Shown here piece by piece: positions 25,982 to 33,840 of a stretch of 48,689 nt of DNA. The stretch lies in NCBI GenBank assembly GCA_963798275.1, contig CAWCTB010000035.1, forward strand, positions 1 through 48,689. The letters run 5' to 3'. Below the pieces are notes generated by a model that worked only from the letters and a program-made list of their open reading frames with translations, did no database searches and was not told the origin of the DNA. Made by a program: the position numbers and the translations under genes. The stretch is from CAWCTB01 sp963798275 (lineage in GTDB: Bacteria > Acidobacteriota > Terriglobia > Terriglobales > Acidobacteriaceae). Position 1 is the stretch's first letter. Every line of letters starts with the position of its first letter.

Positions 25982-26695
25982 CTAGCGGAGACTGCCTTTC
26001 TGCCGCGACAACGACGCCCCGAGTGCGCCCCCAGCAGCCGCGAACAGTGCAAATAGCACGCCTAATACCAGTAGCAGTAGCACGAAAAACGTTGCCATGC
26101 CCTCCGGTGTGCTCAGGCGGGCCACGAATTCCTGCAGGATCTGTTGTGCCTTGGGATCGGGAGACTTTGCGATCGAAGCCTCGATCTGCTCCTGTAGCAT
26201 CTTGCGCACGGTGTCACCTTCCACGGTAAACATCAGCGTGGTTCCGATCGCATTCAGCAGGAAGGCGAAGAATCCTGCCAAGGCTCCAATGCGGAGCCCC
26301 ATGCCGGACGTGACCAGCGCTCCCGGAACCCGCCGCGCATACATCGACACCGCCAACCCTCCCGCGCCTAGCAGCCAGAGAAGGAAGCCATAGGACAGGT
26401 ACGGCAAGTCACACAGAATTCCCGCGAGAATCCCGGCGAGCAGGGCTCCTCGCCAGGCAATGTTCCACTGGATCGGCGTGCTCGGCAGCGTGTAGGTAGG
26501 CCGGCCCTGCGTCCACACCGAACCCGGAGTCTCAATGCGCGCTGCGCCAGGCTCGTTGCTGGGCAGGGCAGAGATCGGGACAGAGCCGCCCTCGTCCTCC
26601 GGAGGCAGAACTCGAATTTGCGGCGCCCCGCAGTGCGGGCAAAACGGCAAGCCTTCTTCCACCGGCGATTGGCACTTGTAGCAGGGATGTTCCAC
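25982..26695 (-). CDS. Zinc-ribbon membrane protein of unknown function
   Basis: 237 residues. The N terminus is a double CxxC zinc ribbon (Cys5, Cys8, Cys19, Cys22: CYKCQSP...FCPHCGAP), then a 55-residue Pro-rich linker, then about four hydrophobic helices: WRGALLAGILAGILCDLPYLSYGFLLWLLGAGG, GMGLRIGALAGFFAFLLNAIG, a soluble helical loop with EQIEASIAKSPDPKAQQILQEF, and a final strongly hydrophobic helix FFVLLLLVLGVLFALFAAAGG. This plan is common in Acidobacteriota proteins of unknown role. The gene lies 83 bp upstream of pyrR on the same strand and may share a transcript with it, though nothing suggests a pyrimidine function. Confidence 0.85.
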   Translation of the reverse strand: MEHPCYKCQSPVEEGLPFCPHCGAPQIRVLPPEDEGGSVPISALPSNEPGAARIETPGSVWTQGRPTYTLPSTPIQWNIAWRGALLAGILAGILCDLPYLSYGFLLWLLGAGGLAVSMYARRVPGALVTSGMGLRIGALAGFFAFLLNAIGTTLMFTVEGDTVRKMLQEQIEASIAKSPDPKAQQILQEFVARLSTPEGMATFFVLLLLVLGVLFALFAAAGGALGASLSRQKGSLR

Positions 26696-26908
26696 CGCAT
26701 TCGACGTTATCAGTACCGTCGCGATACCTGCAACTCGTCAACTGCGGTATACAGTTGCTTACACCGGGACCGTTTCTCGAGGTCGGGGTTGGCCCATTTG
26801 CCGTCTCCAGCCACCGTGCCGGGCTGTTGTAAAAACTGCCACAAGCGAAATGCCAAGGCTAATAGCGAACCGCAATCGCCCACGCTCAGGACAAATGGCG
26901 ATCGCACC

Positions 26909-27490
26909 TTACAGGGTGCCTTCCTTCCCATGCATCTGCACCAGAACAGTCCCGAACCGCGTGCCCGAGCCGTCGGGTTGAATGGCCACGATATGCTGGT
27001 TGTCACGTGTGCCCACCTTCAACTCCCAGCCATCGCCGTGGGCGTCGCCGCATGCTAGCTTCTGGTCTCCATCGTGGTCGCCCCACTTCATGTTGGCCTC
27101 GCTGCCGGAGTGCCCTTTGCACTCCAGCACATCGCCAAACTTCTTCAGTTTGTCGGTATAGAAAGCTTTCACCTTCTCGGGCGAATCGTCGGTGACGTAT
27201 TCCGCCGCGATCACCTTCAGCCCGAAATTCGCTCCCCCGATGTTGACGTTGGCGCGATGGCTGTCGCCGTCGCTCTTAGGCCGCGGCTTGGCCCCCGGAT
27301 ACACGGGTATGCCATTGTCGGTAGCCGCGGCGTCGGTATCCACCTTCAGGTTGGCGAACGGTGTCTGGATATCGACCTTCTTATTTTCCTTGTCTTTGTC
27401 GTCGACCTTCACGCTGCAGCCGGCTAGAACCACCACTGCTGCCAGCGTCCCAGTAGCCAACGCCATGTAGACTGCTGCCAACTTCTTCAT
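26909..27490 (-). CDS. Predicted lipoprotein of unknown function
   Basis: 193 residues from the ATG at 27490, with GGAGG seven bases upstream and a four-base ATGA overlap with the NagZ-like gene. The signal peptide MKKLAAVYMALATGTLAAVVVLAGC ends in a lipobox LAGC, so the mature protein is expected to be lipid-anchored. After a charged Lys/Asp linker comes a compact domain: DNGIPVYPGAKP, a region with AAEYVTDDSPEKVKAFYTDKLKKFGDVLECKG, and C-terminal beta strands. The AFYTDKLKKFG helix resembles a motif seen in other small periplasmic proteins of this phylum, but no function is known. Coupling to the GH3 hydrolase gene suggests a role in the cell envelope. Confidence 0.88.
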   Translation of the reverse strand: MKKLAAVYMALATGTLAAVVVLAGCSVKVDDKDKENKKVDIQTPFANLKVDTDAAATDNGIPVYPGAKPRPKSDGDSHRANVNIGGANFGLKVIAAEYVTDDSPEKVKAFYTDKLKKFGDVLECKGHSGSEANMKWGDHDGDQKLACGDAHGDGWELKVGTRDNQHIVAIQPDGSGTRFGTVLVQMHGKEGTL

Positions 27491-29394
27491 TCCGATCCTC
27501 CACTGAATCGCTGCGCCGGGCTGGCGATGCCTGCGCCGCGGCTGGCAACGTTCGGAATCGTAACCGGGAGGTGGCCATTCATGGGAATCTCGCCAAACAA
27601 AGCCTTGGCCGCGCTCATCTCGGAAACATTGGTATTCGAATAGGTGCACACGTAGGTTTGAATCTCCGGGAAGCTACTGGCGATATACGGGTTGCCCATG
27701 GCAGCCACGACCGTCCTCTCCCCGGCTGCATGTAGTACGCTCCGTAGCAACGCCGCTGATGCGCTCTCAATCTCAGGGCTATTCGACGGGGCCGCAATCT
27801 CCCCTACCCCTCTTCCCGACACCGGCACCTCATACACGGCGGCGATGATCTTGGTTGCCGGTTGCACCGCATCCATCACCTGCTTCGTCATCTCCGGCGC
27901 ACTGCGTTTATCCACATAGATCACCTTGGCATCGGGGATACGCTCGCGCACCTGCTCCTCCAGCAGCCGGCCGGATTCGCCCCGGATATCGTCCACGAAA
28001 ATCAGCAACAGGACGTGCCTATGCATCTCCTCTGCTCCGTGATACGCGGAAATGGGATGAATGGTTCCCCCCGCCGCCCGCCGCAGCGGCAGCACCCGTT
28101 CGTTGTCGCGGACGAGGGTCACGGAACTGTCGGCCATCCTCTGCGCCTGCGCCAGGTTGTCAGGCTGGGCAATTATGCTGGTCAATGCATTCACATCCAC
28201 GAAACGCGCTTTGTTCAGACCCACCGAGGCTTTGGCACGCAGAATCTTCAACACCGACTCATCGATGCGCGAGACTGGAATCTTCCCGGAACGCACAGCC
28301 TCGACGACTCCCTGGTAAGCGGCGTCCAGGTCGGAGGGAATCAGCAGCACATCGTTGCCCGCCACCACCGCATCCACGGCGGCATGCGCCGCAGCCGCCT
28401 TACCGCCCTCCGGATACAGCTTCATGAGCCCGTCCATTACCAAAGCATCTGTTACCACCAGGCCGTGAAATTTCATTTGCTGCTTGAGCAGCCCGGTCAC
28501 GATTGGCTGCGAGATCGTGGCTACCTTATGAGGATCGGCATCGAGCGCCGGTACAGTCACGTGGGCCACCAGCACGGCATCCACACCGGCGTTGATGGCC
28601 GCCTGGAACGGCGGCAGCTCCACCGCATCGAGCCGCGCGCGGTCGGCGCTTACCTCCGGCACCGCAAGATGCGAGTCGGTAGACGTGTCGCCGTGACCGG
28701 GAAAATGTTTCGCCGTGGTGAGCATGCCGTACTCATGCGCGCCCTGGATGTAAGCTACCGCCATTCGTCCAACTTCACCTGGGTCTTCACCGAAGGAACG
28801 CGTGTTGATAACTGGGTTCTGCGGGTTCGAATTCACGTCAGTGTCGGGAAACCAGTTCCATTGCACCCCGATGGCGCGTGCCTCCCGCGCGGTAATGCGT
28901 CCCGACTCGCGGGCATACTCGGCGTTGCCAGTGGCCCCCAGCGCCATGGCGTGCGGAAACGTAGTGACGCCGTTCAACCGCATGCCCAATCCACGTTCGA
29001 AGTCCGCGGCAAAAATAAGCGGAAACTCCGAATCCTTCTGTAGTTGATTGGTAACCGTGGCGGCTTCCAGCGGCTCGTTCTTGTAGAGCAGGCCGTCATC
29101 GTAGCGCACCGTCAGCCCGAAGCCGCCAATATGATACTTACGCATCTGGCTGCGCAACGTCTTGTACTCCACGCCATTGATGTTCAGAAACTCGGCATGC
29201 GCCCAGATTACGAACATCTGCCCGACCTTCTGCTCCAGCGTCATCTTCTTCAACGACTGGCGCGCCCACTTTTCGCCGGCTTTGTCGAGGTGCACCGGGC
29301 CGGGTTTCTGGAATTGTTCTTTCGCAGGCGAGGGGGTTGGCAGACTAATGCAGCCGCAAAGCAGGATAGACAGAAGCAGCCATCGCGACATCAC
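27487..29394 (-). CDS. GH3 beta-N-acetylhexosaminidase, NagZ-like
   Basis: 635 residues, with a signal peptide or lipoprotein signal at the N terminus (MMSRWLLLSILLCGC). The GH3 catalytic domain carries MTLEQKVGQMFVIW, ADFERGLGMRLNG, the NagZ acid-base loop AKHFPGHGDTSTDSH at about residue 229, and the nucleophile region GLVVTDALVMDG at about 314. The KHFPGHG-DSH motif separates NagZ-type hexosaminidases from other GH3 beta-glucosidases. After about residue 390 there is a second alpha/beta domain like that of longer GH3 enzymes (AERTVVAAMGNPYIASSFPEI). It probably trims N-acetylglucosamine from muropeptides or chitin fragments outside the cytoplasm. The lipoprotein gene downstream overlaps it by four bases. 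Confidence 0.93.
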   Translation of the reverse strand: MMSRWLLLSILLCGCISLPTPSPAKEQFQKPGPVHLDKAGEKWARQSLKKMTLEQKVGQMFVIWAHAEFLNINGVEYKTLRSQMRKYHIGGFGLTVRYDDGLLYKNEPLEAATVTNQLQKDSEFPLIFAADFERGLGMRLNGVTTFPHAMALGATGNAEYARESGRITAREARAIGVQWNWFPDTDVNSNPQNPVINTRSFGEDPGEVGRMAVAYIQGAHEYGMLTTAKHFPGHGDTSTDSHLAVPEVSADRARLDAVELPPFQAAINAGVDAVLVAHVTVPALDADPHKVATISQPIVTGLLKQQMKFHGLVVTDALVMDGLMKLYPEGGKAAAAHAAVDAVVAGNDVLLIPSDLDAAYQGVVEAVRSGKIPVSRIDESVLKILRAKASVGLNKARFVDVNALTSIIAQPDNLAQAQRMADSSVTLVRDNERVLPLRRAAGGTIHPISAYHGAEEMHRHVLLLIFVDDIRGESGRLLEEQVRERIPDAKVIYVDKRSAPEMTKQVMDAVQPATKIIAAVYEVPVSGRGVGEIAAPSNSPEIESASAALLRSVLHAAGERTVVAAMGNPYIASSFPEIQTYVCTYSNTNVSEMSAAKALFGEIPMNGHLPVTIPNVASRGAGIASPAQRFSGGSE

Positions 29395-29423
29395 TTGACC
29401 ATATCAAACACCGGAGAACTCTG

Positions 29424-30374
29424 TCAGGCGGATGTGTCCGCGGCCAGCACCGTCCCAATCAGTTCTGCGGCGCGGCTGGCTATCGCCGGATCGTCTCCGA
29501 AGCCAGAAAGCCAGTTCACCTCGGGCTCGCGCCGGAACCAGGTCATCTGCCGCTTGGCGTAGTTGCGATGCCCCTGCTGTGTGGCCGCGACCCCCTGCTC
29601 CCGCGTCAGCGCACCTCGCAACAACTGCCCCGCCTGCTTATAGCCCAGCGAGTTCAGCGCCGTGACATTCCCCTTATCGTGGTACTTCTCCAGTAACGCC
29701 TGCGTTTCCTCGACCAGTCCGCTCGCGAACATTTCCTGCGCCCGCCGGTTGATTCTCTCGTACAGCAGCTCACGTTCGGGATTTAGTCCGATCCGCAACA
29801 CCTGGAATCCTTGCAGCGGATCGCGTCCCTGCTGCTGCCGGAGTTCGCTCATCGGCTGGCGCGCCGCCAGGCAGACTTCAATCGCACGAATCAGCTTCGG
29901 CGTGTCGTTGGCATGGATCTGCGCTGCTGCATCGCGGTCGAGGCGAAGTAGCAACTTGTGCAGGTACTGCGAACCACGCCTCGCCGCTTTTTCTCGCAGG
30001 CGCGCGCGCAGTTCTTCCGACCGCTCCGGTCCGGGGAACAGCCCTTCCAGCAACGCGCGCAGGTAAAGGCCAGTTCCACCCACCACGATCGGAAGGTTTC
30101 CGCGGCTGGCAATATCGCCTACCGCAGTTCGTGCCCGGCGTGCGTACTCCCCTGCCGTAAAGCACTCGCCGGGATCGGCTACATCGATGAGGTGGTGGCG
30201 CACCAGCGCACGTTCCGCCAGATTTGGCTTGGCTGTGCCAATCTCGAACTCCCGGTACACCGCGACCGAGTCGCAACTGACCACTTCGCCAGAGAAGCGT
30301 TGTGCCAGCGTGATCGCCAGTGACGATTTACCCGAGGCGGTCGGGCCGAGCAGGACGACTAGAGCGTGTTGCAT
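29424..30374 (-). CDS. miaA: tRNA dimethylallyltransferase MiaA
   Basis: 316 residues, the usual MiaA length. It adds a dimethylallyl group to N6 of A37 in tRNAs reading codons that start with U. The P-loop GPTASGKS is at residues 10-17; CDSVAVYREFEIGTAKP, HHLIDVADPGECFTAGEYARRA, VVGGTGLYLRALLEGLFPGP and the C-terminal NSLGYKQ and RNYAKRQMTWFRRE are all diagnostic. The ATG at 30374 lies in a 14-bp tandem duplication, so an identical ATG context occurs 14 bases upstream but runs out of frame to a stop after nine codons. The NagZ-like gene follows after 29 bp on the same strand. Confidence 0.96.
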   Translation of the reverse strand: MQHALVVLLGPTASGKSSLAITLAQRFSGEVVSCDSVAVYREFEIGTAKPNLAERALVRHHLIDVADPGECFTAGEYARRARTAVGDIASRGNLPIVVGGTGLYLRALLEGLFPGPERSEELRARLREKAARRGSQYLHKLLLRLDRDAAAQIHANDTPKLIRAIEVCLAARQPMSELRQQQGRDPLQGFQVLRIGLNPERELLYERINRRAQEMFASGLVEETQALLEKYHDKGNVTALNSLGYKQAGQLLRGALTREQGVAATQQGHRNYAKRQMTWFRREPEVNWLSGFGDDPAIASRAAELIGTVLAADTSA

Positions 30375-30390
30375 AAAGCGTGTTGCATAA
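30363..30390. repeat. 14-bp tandem duplication spanning the miaA start codon
   Basis: AGCGTGTTGCATAA occurs twice without a gap (30363-30376 and 30377-30390). On the minus strand each copy contains ATGCAACACGCT. The upstream copy opens a nine-codon frame (MQHALCNTL, then TAG) that overlaps the real miaA start out of frame. Confidence 0.9.
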
Positions 30391-30405
30391 ATGGTTGTTT
30401 GAAGG

Positions 30406-30425
30406 GGCGCGGCTGCAGCCGCGCC
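30406..30425. repeat. Perfect 20-bp palindrome
   Basis: GGCGCGGCTGCAGCCGCGCC, upstream of miaA and just outside the repeat element that starts at 30455. It has a CTGCAG centre instead of the CTTYAG centre of its neighbours, but otherwise looks like the same REP-style class. Confidence 0.85.
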
Positions 30426-30454
30426 ATCCCGGCCTCATAAAACCTGGGCTTTAG

Positions 30455-30576
30455 AGGCTGCGGAAAAATTGATTCTTGGGTAGAGCTGGCCTTCAGGCCA
30501 GCGTCTAAGCCCTTTATTTTTGTCATCCCACGCGGACTTTAGTCCGCGTGGGACCGGCTTTTCCGGTCCGCAGCCT
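30455..30576. mobile_element. MITE/REP-like element, copy A
   Basis: A 122-bp unit bounded by AGGCTGCGG (30455-30463) and CCGCAGCCT (30568-30576). Inside are the palindromes 30485-30502 (GGCCTTCAGGCC core) and 30526-30553 (13-bp stem around GACTTTAGTC), and a third hairpin at 30551-30569. The order of parts and the TTTTTGTCATCCCACGCGGA stretch (to 30535) recur at 36040-36178, showing one dispersed family. There is no coding capacity, so transposition or spread would be in trans. Confidence 0.75.
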
Positions 30577-30672
30577 GTTTAGCCTCTGAGGGAATTGTCC
30601 GGTTCGCGGCAGGTTCATTTTTGAAACCCGCTCCAGCAACGGTTCGCGGCTGGAAGGCGGGGCCGCGTCCAT

Positions 30673-30846
30673 TCAACGCGCACCCCAGGGAATGGTCTTG
30701 CCAAATCGAACGAAGGCGAGAATCAAAATTAGCAGCGCAATCAGCAGCCCGCCGATCAGCTTTTGCCGCTCCCGCGCGTGCTGCCGGGCAATCCACTCCG
30801 ACTGCTTTCGTTCCCTGCTGGAGCGCGTCTCGAGCTGCGGCTTCAC
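30673..30846 (-). CDS. Small single-pass membrane protein (57 aa)
   Basis: A GTG-initiated frame from 30846 to the TGA at 30673-30675. The N terminus is basic and polar (KPQLETRSSRERKQSEWIARQHARERQKL), followed by one clear hydrophobic helix (IGGLLIALLILILAFV) and the short tail RFGKTIPWGAR. The positive-inside rule puts the N terminus in the cytoplasm. The start lacks a strong Shine-Dalgarno (only AGG close to GTG), which lowers confidence. The arrangement of charged arm, helix and tail is unlikely to arise by chance in non-coding DNA. The function is unknown. It lies upstream of miaA on the same strand but is separated from it by repeat element A. Confidence 0.6.
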   Translation of the reverse strand: MKPQLETRSSRERKQSEWIARQHARERQKLIGGLLIALLILILAFVRFGKTIPWGAR

Positions 30847-30902
30847 GCCTTCATTCTACGCGTTGAACTGGGGAAGCCCTGAACATGCGAGGTTCGGGTA
30901 GA

Positions 30903-30957
30903 GCCGGCCTTCAGGCCGGCGTCGAAACTCCTCTAGCTGTTCCGGGGCTTCAGCCCC
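30903..30957. repeat. Partial repeat element, copy C
   Basis: Two palindromes with the CTTCAG core: GCCGGCCTTCAGGCCGGC (30903-30920) and GGGGCTTCAGCCCC (30944-30957). The flank GTAGAGC/GTAGAGCC before the first matches copy A, and a weak right end ATTTTCCGCAC follows at 30984-30994. It appears to be a degenerate member of the family. Confidence 0.7.
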
Positions 30958-31006
30958 AGAAATACAAGATGCTGAGTTTTCAGATTTTCCGCACATGATA
31001 TTGTAC

Positions 31007-31035
31007 TTGACACAGGACGAGTGCTGGCGTATGTT
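31007..31035 (+). promoter_or_regulatory. Sigma-70 promoter of an apparently leaderless gene
   Basis: TTGACA (31007-31012), a 17-base spacer and TATGTT (31030-31035). The expected transcription start, six to seven bases downstream, coincides with the A of the ATG at 31042, so the mRNA would have no 5' leader. Confidence 0.7.
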
Positions 31036-31041
31036 GTTTGC

Positions 31042-31242
31042 ATGAGCAACTTTGGAACTTGCCCTAAGTGCGATGCAATAGTTTCCCGAGCCACAGTAGA
31101 AAGCGTGAATATTCAGGGTCAACCGGGATCGACCTATCGTGGTGTGAGCTATCTGTGCCCTTCGTGTAATTGCGTGTTAGGCATCCAGATCGACCCGCTG
31201 GGTCTGAACGCCGATCTTGTACGGACACTCCGTAAGGGTTAA
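31042..31242 (+). CDS. Small double-CxxC zinc-ribbon protein
   Basis: 66 residues from the ATG at 31042. Two Cys pairs, Cys7-Cys10 (CPKC) and Cys39-Cys42 (CPSC, followed by NC), form a likely zinc ribbon with a short linker (SVNIQGQPGSTYRGVSYL) between them. There is no Shine-Dalgarno, but a near-consensus promoter places the transcript start at the ATG. The gene is followed after about 60 bp by an IS1595-type transposase on the same strand and its base composition is less GC-rich than its neighbours, so it may be a passenger. The specific function is not recognised. Confidence 0.75.
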   Translation: MSNFGTCPKCDAIVSRATVESVNIQGQPGSTYRGVSYLCPSCNCVLGIQIDPLGLNADLVRTLRKG

Positions 31243-31303
31243 AGACCGACACCCCGTTTTTATTTCTGGTATCGATGTTTAGAAACCGCTCTGAGGTAGC
31301 CAT

Positions 31304-32224
31304 ATGAATCTCCATGATGTTGCTCAAGTATTCGCCACCGAAGATGAGGCGCACGATGCGCTTATTAAGACTCGCTGGACAGGTGGCATTAGGTGTCTAT
31401 CCTGCGAGTCGAGCCGCATCTCGCGGATTACCAGCAAGGGCAAAACGGGCAAGGTCCGCCGCGTCCTAGAGTGCCTTGGGTGCGGCTACCAGTTCACCGC
31501 CACAAGTGGAACTCTGTTTCACGACTCCCACTTACCCCTCCGCAAGTGGTTTATGGCGATTGCTCTAATCTGTGAGGCCAAGAAAGGTATTTCCGCGCTA
31601 CAACTATCCCGCCATCTTGGGGTCCAGCATAAGACCGCTTGGTACTTGAATCACCGCATTCGTGAAGCCATGCAAGAAACCGACCCTATGCCACTCGGCG
31701 GAGGTGGCGAGGTTGTCGAGATCGACGAAACCAACATAGGCGGAAAATCCCGCCATAAGGGCATCAAGTCGGGCAAGAACGCCAAGGTCAAGGTGCTTGG
31801 AATGGTCGAACGTAGTGGCCGTGTTCGCCTACAGGTCATTCCAAACGCCAAGATCAAGACGCTCAGACCAGCGATCGAAGCCAACGTTAGCCAGAACGCA
31901 ACCATCGCTACCGATAGGGCCCCTGCCTACGAACTAATCATTCCCGCCGAACGCCACACCGTGGGAGTCCATAAGGACGAATTATGGAATCACGGAACCA
32001 TCCGAGAAACCAGAACCGTAGAGGGTGCTTTTAGCCTCCTGAAGCGTGGACTGGTCGGGAGCTTCCACAAACTCTCCGGAGACCACCTCGAAGCCTACCT
32101 AAACGAATTCTGCTGGCGCTACAACAGACGCGAACAGCAGAAGGATATGTTTGACGCCCTGCTCAAAAACGTATCGGCGGGGAAGCCTCTTACATACAAA
32201 AAGCTCACGCGCGAGACGTTCTAG
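31304..32224 (+). CDS. IS1595-family (ISXO2-like) transposase
   Basis: 306 residues, full length for the family. The N-terminal zinc ribbon uses Cys31, Cys34, Cys57 and Cys60 (CLSCE, CLGCGYQFTATSGTLFHDS), followed by a helix-turn-helix (GISALQLSRHLGVQHKTAWYLNHRIREAM). The DDE/DDN nuclease core shows VVEIDETNIGGKSRHKG (Asp141), NATIATDRAPAY (Asp204) and TRTVEGAFSLLKRGLVGSFH (third acidic residue about Glu240). The C-terminal HLEAYLNEFCWRYNRR is typical. The frame is intact, so the enzyme could be active. I compared the flanks (31236-31303 and 32225-32300) and found no matching terminal inverted repeats, so the ends of the element are not defined. Confidence 0.93.
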   Translation: MNLHDVAQVFATEDEAHDALIKTRWTGGIRCLSCESSRISRITSKGKTGKVRRVLECLGCGYQFTATSGTLFHDSHLPLRKWFMAIALICEAKKGISALQLSRHLGVQHKTAWYLNHRIREAMQETDPMPLGGGGEVVEIDETNIGGKSRHKGIKSGKNAKVKVLGMVERSGRVRLQVIPNAKIKTLRPAIEANVSQNATIATDRAPAYELIIPAERHTVGVHKDELWNHGTIRETRTVEGAFSLLKRGLVGSFHKLSGDHLEAYLNEFCWRYNRREQQKDMFDALLKNVSAGKPLTYKKLTRETF

Positions 32225-32300
32225 TGTCGCCGTACTAACCGCACCCCTCAGCGTAGGATTGGAGCGGGTTGAAGTCTGACCCGCGTCGGCGGATACGGCG

Positions 32301-32471
32301 CTAGATGGATTGACCCACTAAGCCGCCCGTCAAGGATGTTCCATGTTTATAGGCGTCTGGATGCCAGTCCAGAACCTTCCCTTGCTTGAGGTAGCCTTGG
32401 TTGCCTTGAGTGTAGTGCTCCAAGGAATCGAGACAGTGCTGACACTGCGCGATCACTTGAGGCGGTAACAA
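32301..32471 (-). CDS. Possible small ORF (56 aa) beside the transposase
   Basis: A frame from TTG 32471 to the TAG at 32301-32303. The product is hydrophilic and protein-like (PPQVIAQCQHCLDSLEHY, GKVLDWHPDAYKHGTSL), with GC-biased third positions, unlike the hydrophobic frame on the other strand. Its start overlaps the end of the neighbouring 57-codon frame region (the TGA at 32473-32475 is two bases upstream), so coupled translation or a frameshift joining the two is possible. No family is recognised. It could also be a remnant disrupted when the transposase arrived. Confidence 0.35.
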   Translation of the reverse strand: MLPPQVIAQCQHCLDSLEHYTQGNQGYLKQGKVLDWHPDAYKHGTSLTGGLVGQSI

Positions 32472-32472
32472 C

Positions 32473-32646
32473 TCAACCCCGCCCGCCTTTGTTTCGACGG
32501 GCGGTCTTCTTTCTTACTGCCTTTTGCGGGATCGGCCCGCTTCTCAGCAACGCCTTGAGCATGGCGTCAAACTTTTGGGCATCGACGGCGGTATCCTCGC
32601 CAGCATCCGACACCTTTTTAATTAGGTACTTGCTCTTGCTTACCAT
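32473..32646 (-). CDS. Possible small basic protein (57 aa)
   Basis: ATG at 32646 to TGA at 32473-32475. The product begins MVSKSKYLIKKVSDAGEDTA, continues VDAQKFDAMLKALLRSGPIP and ends in a basic tail (KKTARRNKGGRG). The FDAMLKALL...PIP pattern resembles small proteins of unknown function seen near mobile genes, but this is only a resemblance. There is no strong Shine-Dalgarno. The gene is convergent with the transposase side and next to the TonB-like gene. Confidence 0.45.
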   Translation of the reverse strand: MVSKSKYLIKKVSDAGEDTAVDAQKFDAMLKALLRSGPIPQKAVRKKTARRNKGGRG

Positions 32647-32736
32647 GCCAGAACTGTATCACCTGCAACAACTTACGAGATTTCCTGTGTCAAATACGCC
32701 ATTATTTTTCCGCAGACGGCAATCGACGGTTCTCGG

Positions 32737-33840
32737 CTAGTCCAGGTCGCCTTTGGCGGGGTTGTAATAGAAATGGAAGCGCAGTGCCAGATACGGCCCG
32801 TGGAATTCGCCGGGCAAAGGTGAGAACGGCGTCGAGGCGGTGATGCCTCCCCAGGCCGCGCGATCCAGGGAGATATCGCCCGACGGTCCGATGATCTTCA
32901 TCCCGGCAACTCGCCCATCTTTCAAAATGACGAACTCGATGGACACCTTGCCGCGCTCGAGCATGGGCGCCCGCGCCGCCTCCGGAATGAGGTTGTACCA
33001 ATTCATCCGCACCGCTTGCAGCACACGCGACAGATAAGGCCCGAAGTCCACGCCCTGCGTATCGCTCAGGACTTCCAGGTTGCCTTGCACGCGTGCGGCG
33101 GTACCGCCCCGGCCCGAGCCATAATCGCCGCCAACCGAGCCGCCGAAGCCCACACCCGGCGAAGTGCGGCTGTTGGCCACTTGCCGCGCTGCCTGGTCGA
33201 TGCTCTGTCCCGGCGTCATCATGGCGCGGAAGTCCACCGCCGGCTTCTGTTGCGGCGAACCTTGTTGCGGCAGAGCGAGCTTGGGATCCTGTACCGGTTG
33301 CATGTTCTCCGCGGTCTGCTGCCCCTGGTTTGGCGGAGCCTGCTGCGATTCGCCGGGCGGCGTCGCCTGAGCCTGCGCTCCCGACGGAACCTGCGGCGCA
33401 GGCGGTCCAGCGCGACGCAACTCTTCCAGCGTCTTACGATCGACCGTGGGCGTGCGGCTCATCGCCTGCCGGTTCTTGTCCGACAAGATCTTCGTGTCCG
33501 GCGGAGGCGTCTTCGGCGGCTTCTGCATGTCGGGCGGCAAGTCCAGGTAGGTCAGGTTCTGGTTCTTCATCAGATCAGCCGCGGTGGGGATCAGAACCGG
33601 GCTCCAGCCCGGAAACAGCTTGGGAGAAGTCACCAGAAACAGTACGACCGCCAAGTGCACAACCACCGACAGCCACAGCGCTTCGCGCTTGCGCGAGCGC
33701 TCCAGAGAGTCCTCCAACTGCAGCAGCAGGTGCAGCGCCGGAACCTCCGGCGGGACGATCGCCAACCCGCGTGCAAACTGCCGCTCGTCTTCGGGTGGAG
33801 TTCCCACTGGATTCTGTGTCGGTGTAAGGATTGAAGCCAT
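32737..33840 (-). CDS. TonB-like energy transducer protein
   Basis: 367 residues with the TonB plan. A cytoplasmic N-terminal region of about 52 residues leads into one membrane helix (EALWLSVVVHLAVVLFLVT), then a long Pro/Gln-rich periplasmic linker (DLPPDMQKPPKTPPPDT, QSQQAPPNQGQQ), a Gly-rich hinge (GVGFGGSVGGDYGSGRGG) and a C-terminal TonB-box-binding domain: LSRVLQAVRMNWYNLIP...RGKVSIEFVILKDGRVAGMKIIGPSGDISLDRAAWGGI. It is expected to pass proton-motive energy to outer-membrane transporters or to act as a TolA-like protein. No ExbB/ExbD gene is adjacent. It is divergent from selB across a 205-bp gap. Confidence 0.9.
   Translation of the reverse strand: MASILTPTQNPVGTPPEDERQFARGLAIVPPEVPALHLLLQLEDSLERSRKREALWLSVVVHLAVVLFLVTSPKLFPGWSPVLIPTAADLMKNQNLTYLDLPPDMQKPPKTPPPDTKILSDKNRQAMSRTPTVDRKTLEELRRAGPPAPQVPSGAQAQATPPGESQQAPPNQGQQTAENMQPVQDPKLALPQQGSPQQKPAVDFRAMMTPGQSIDQAARQVANSRTSPGVGFGGSVGGDYGSGRGGTAARVQGNLEVLSDTQGVDFGPYLSRVLQAVRMNWYNLIPEAARAPMLERGKVSIEFVILKDGRVAGMKIIGPSGDISLDRAAWGGITASTPFSPLPGEFHGPYLALRFHFYYNPAKGDLD

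Noticed and set aside
31236..32300. Terminal inverted repeats of the IS1595-type transposase
   Set aside because: I compared both flanks by eye and found no convincing inverted match or target duplication, so no element boundaries are claimed.
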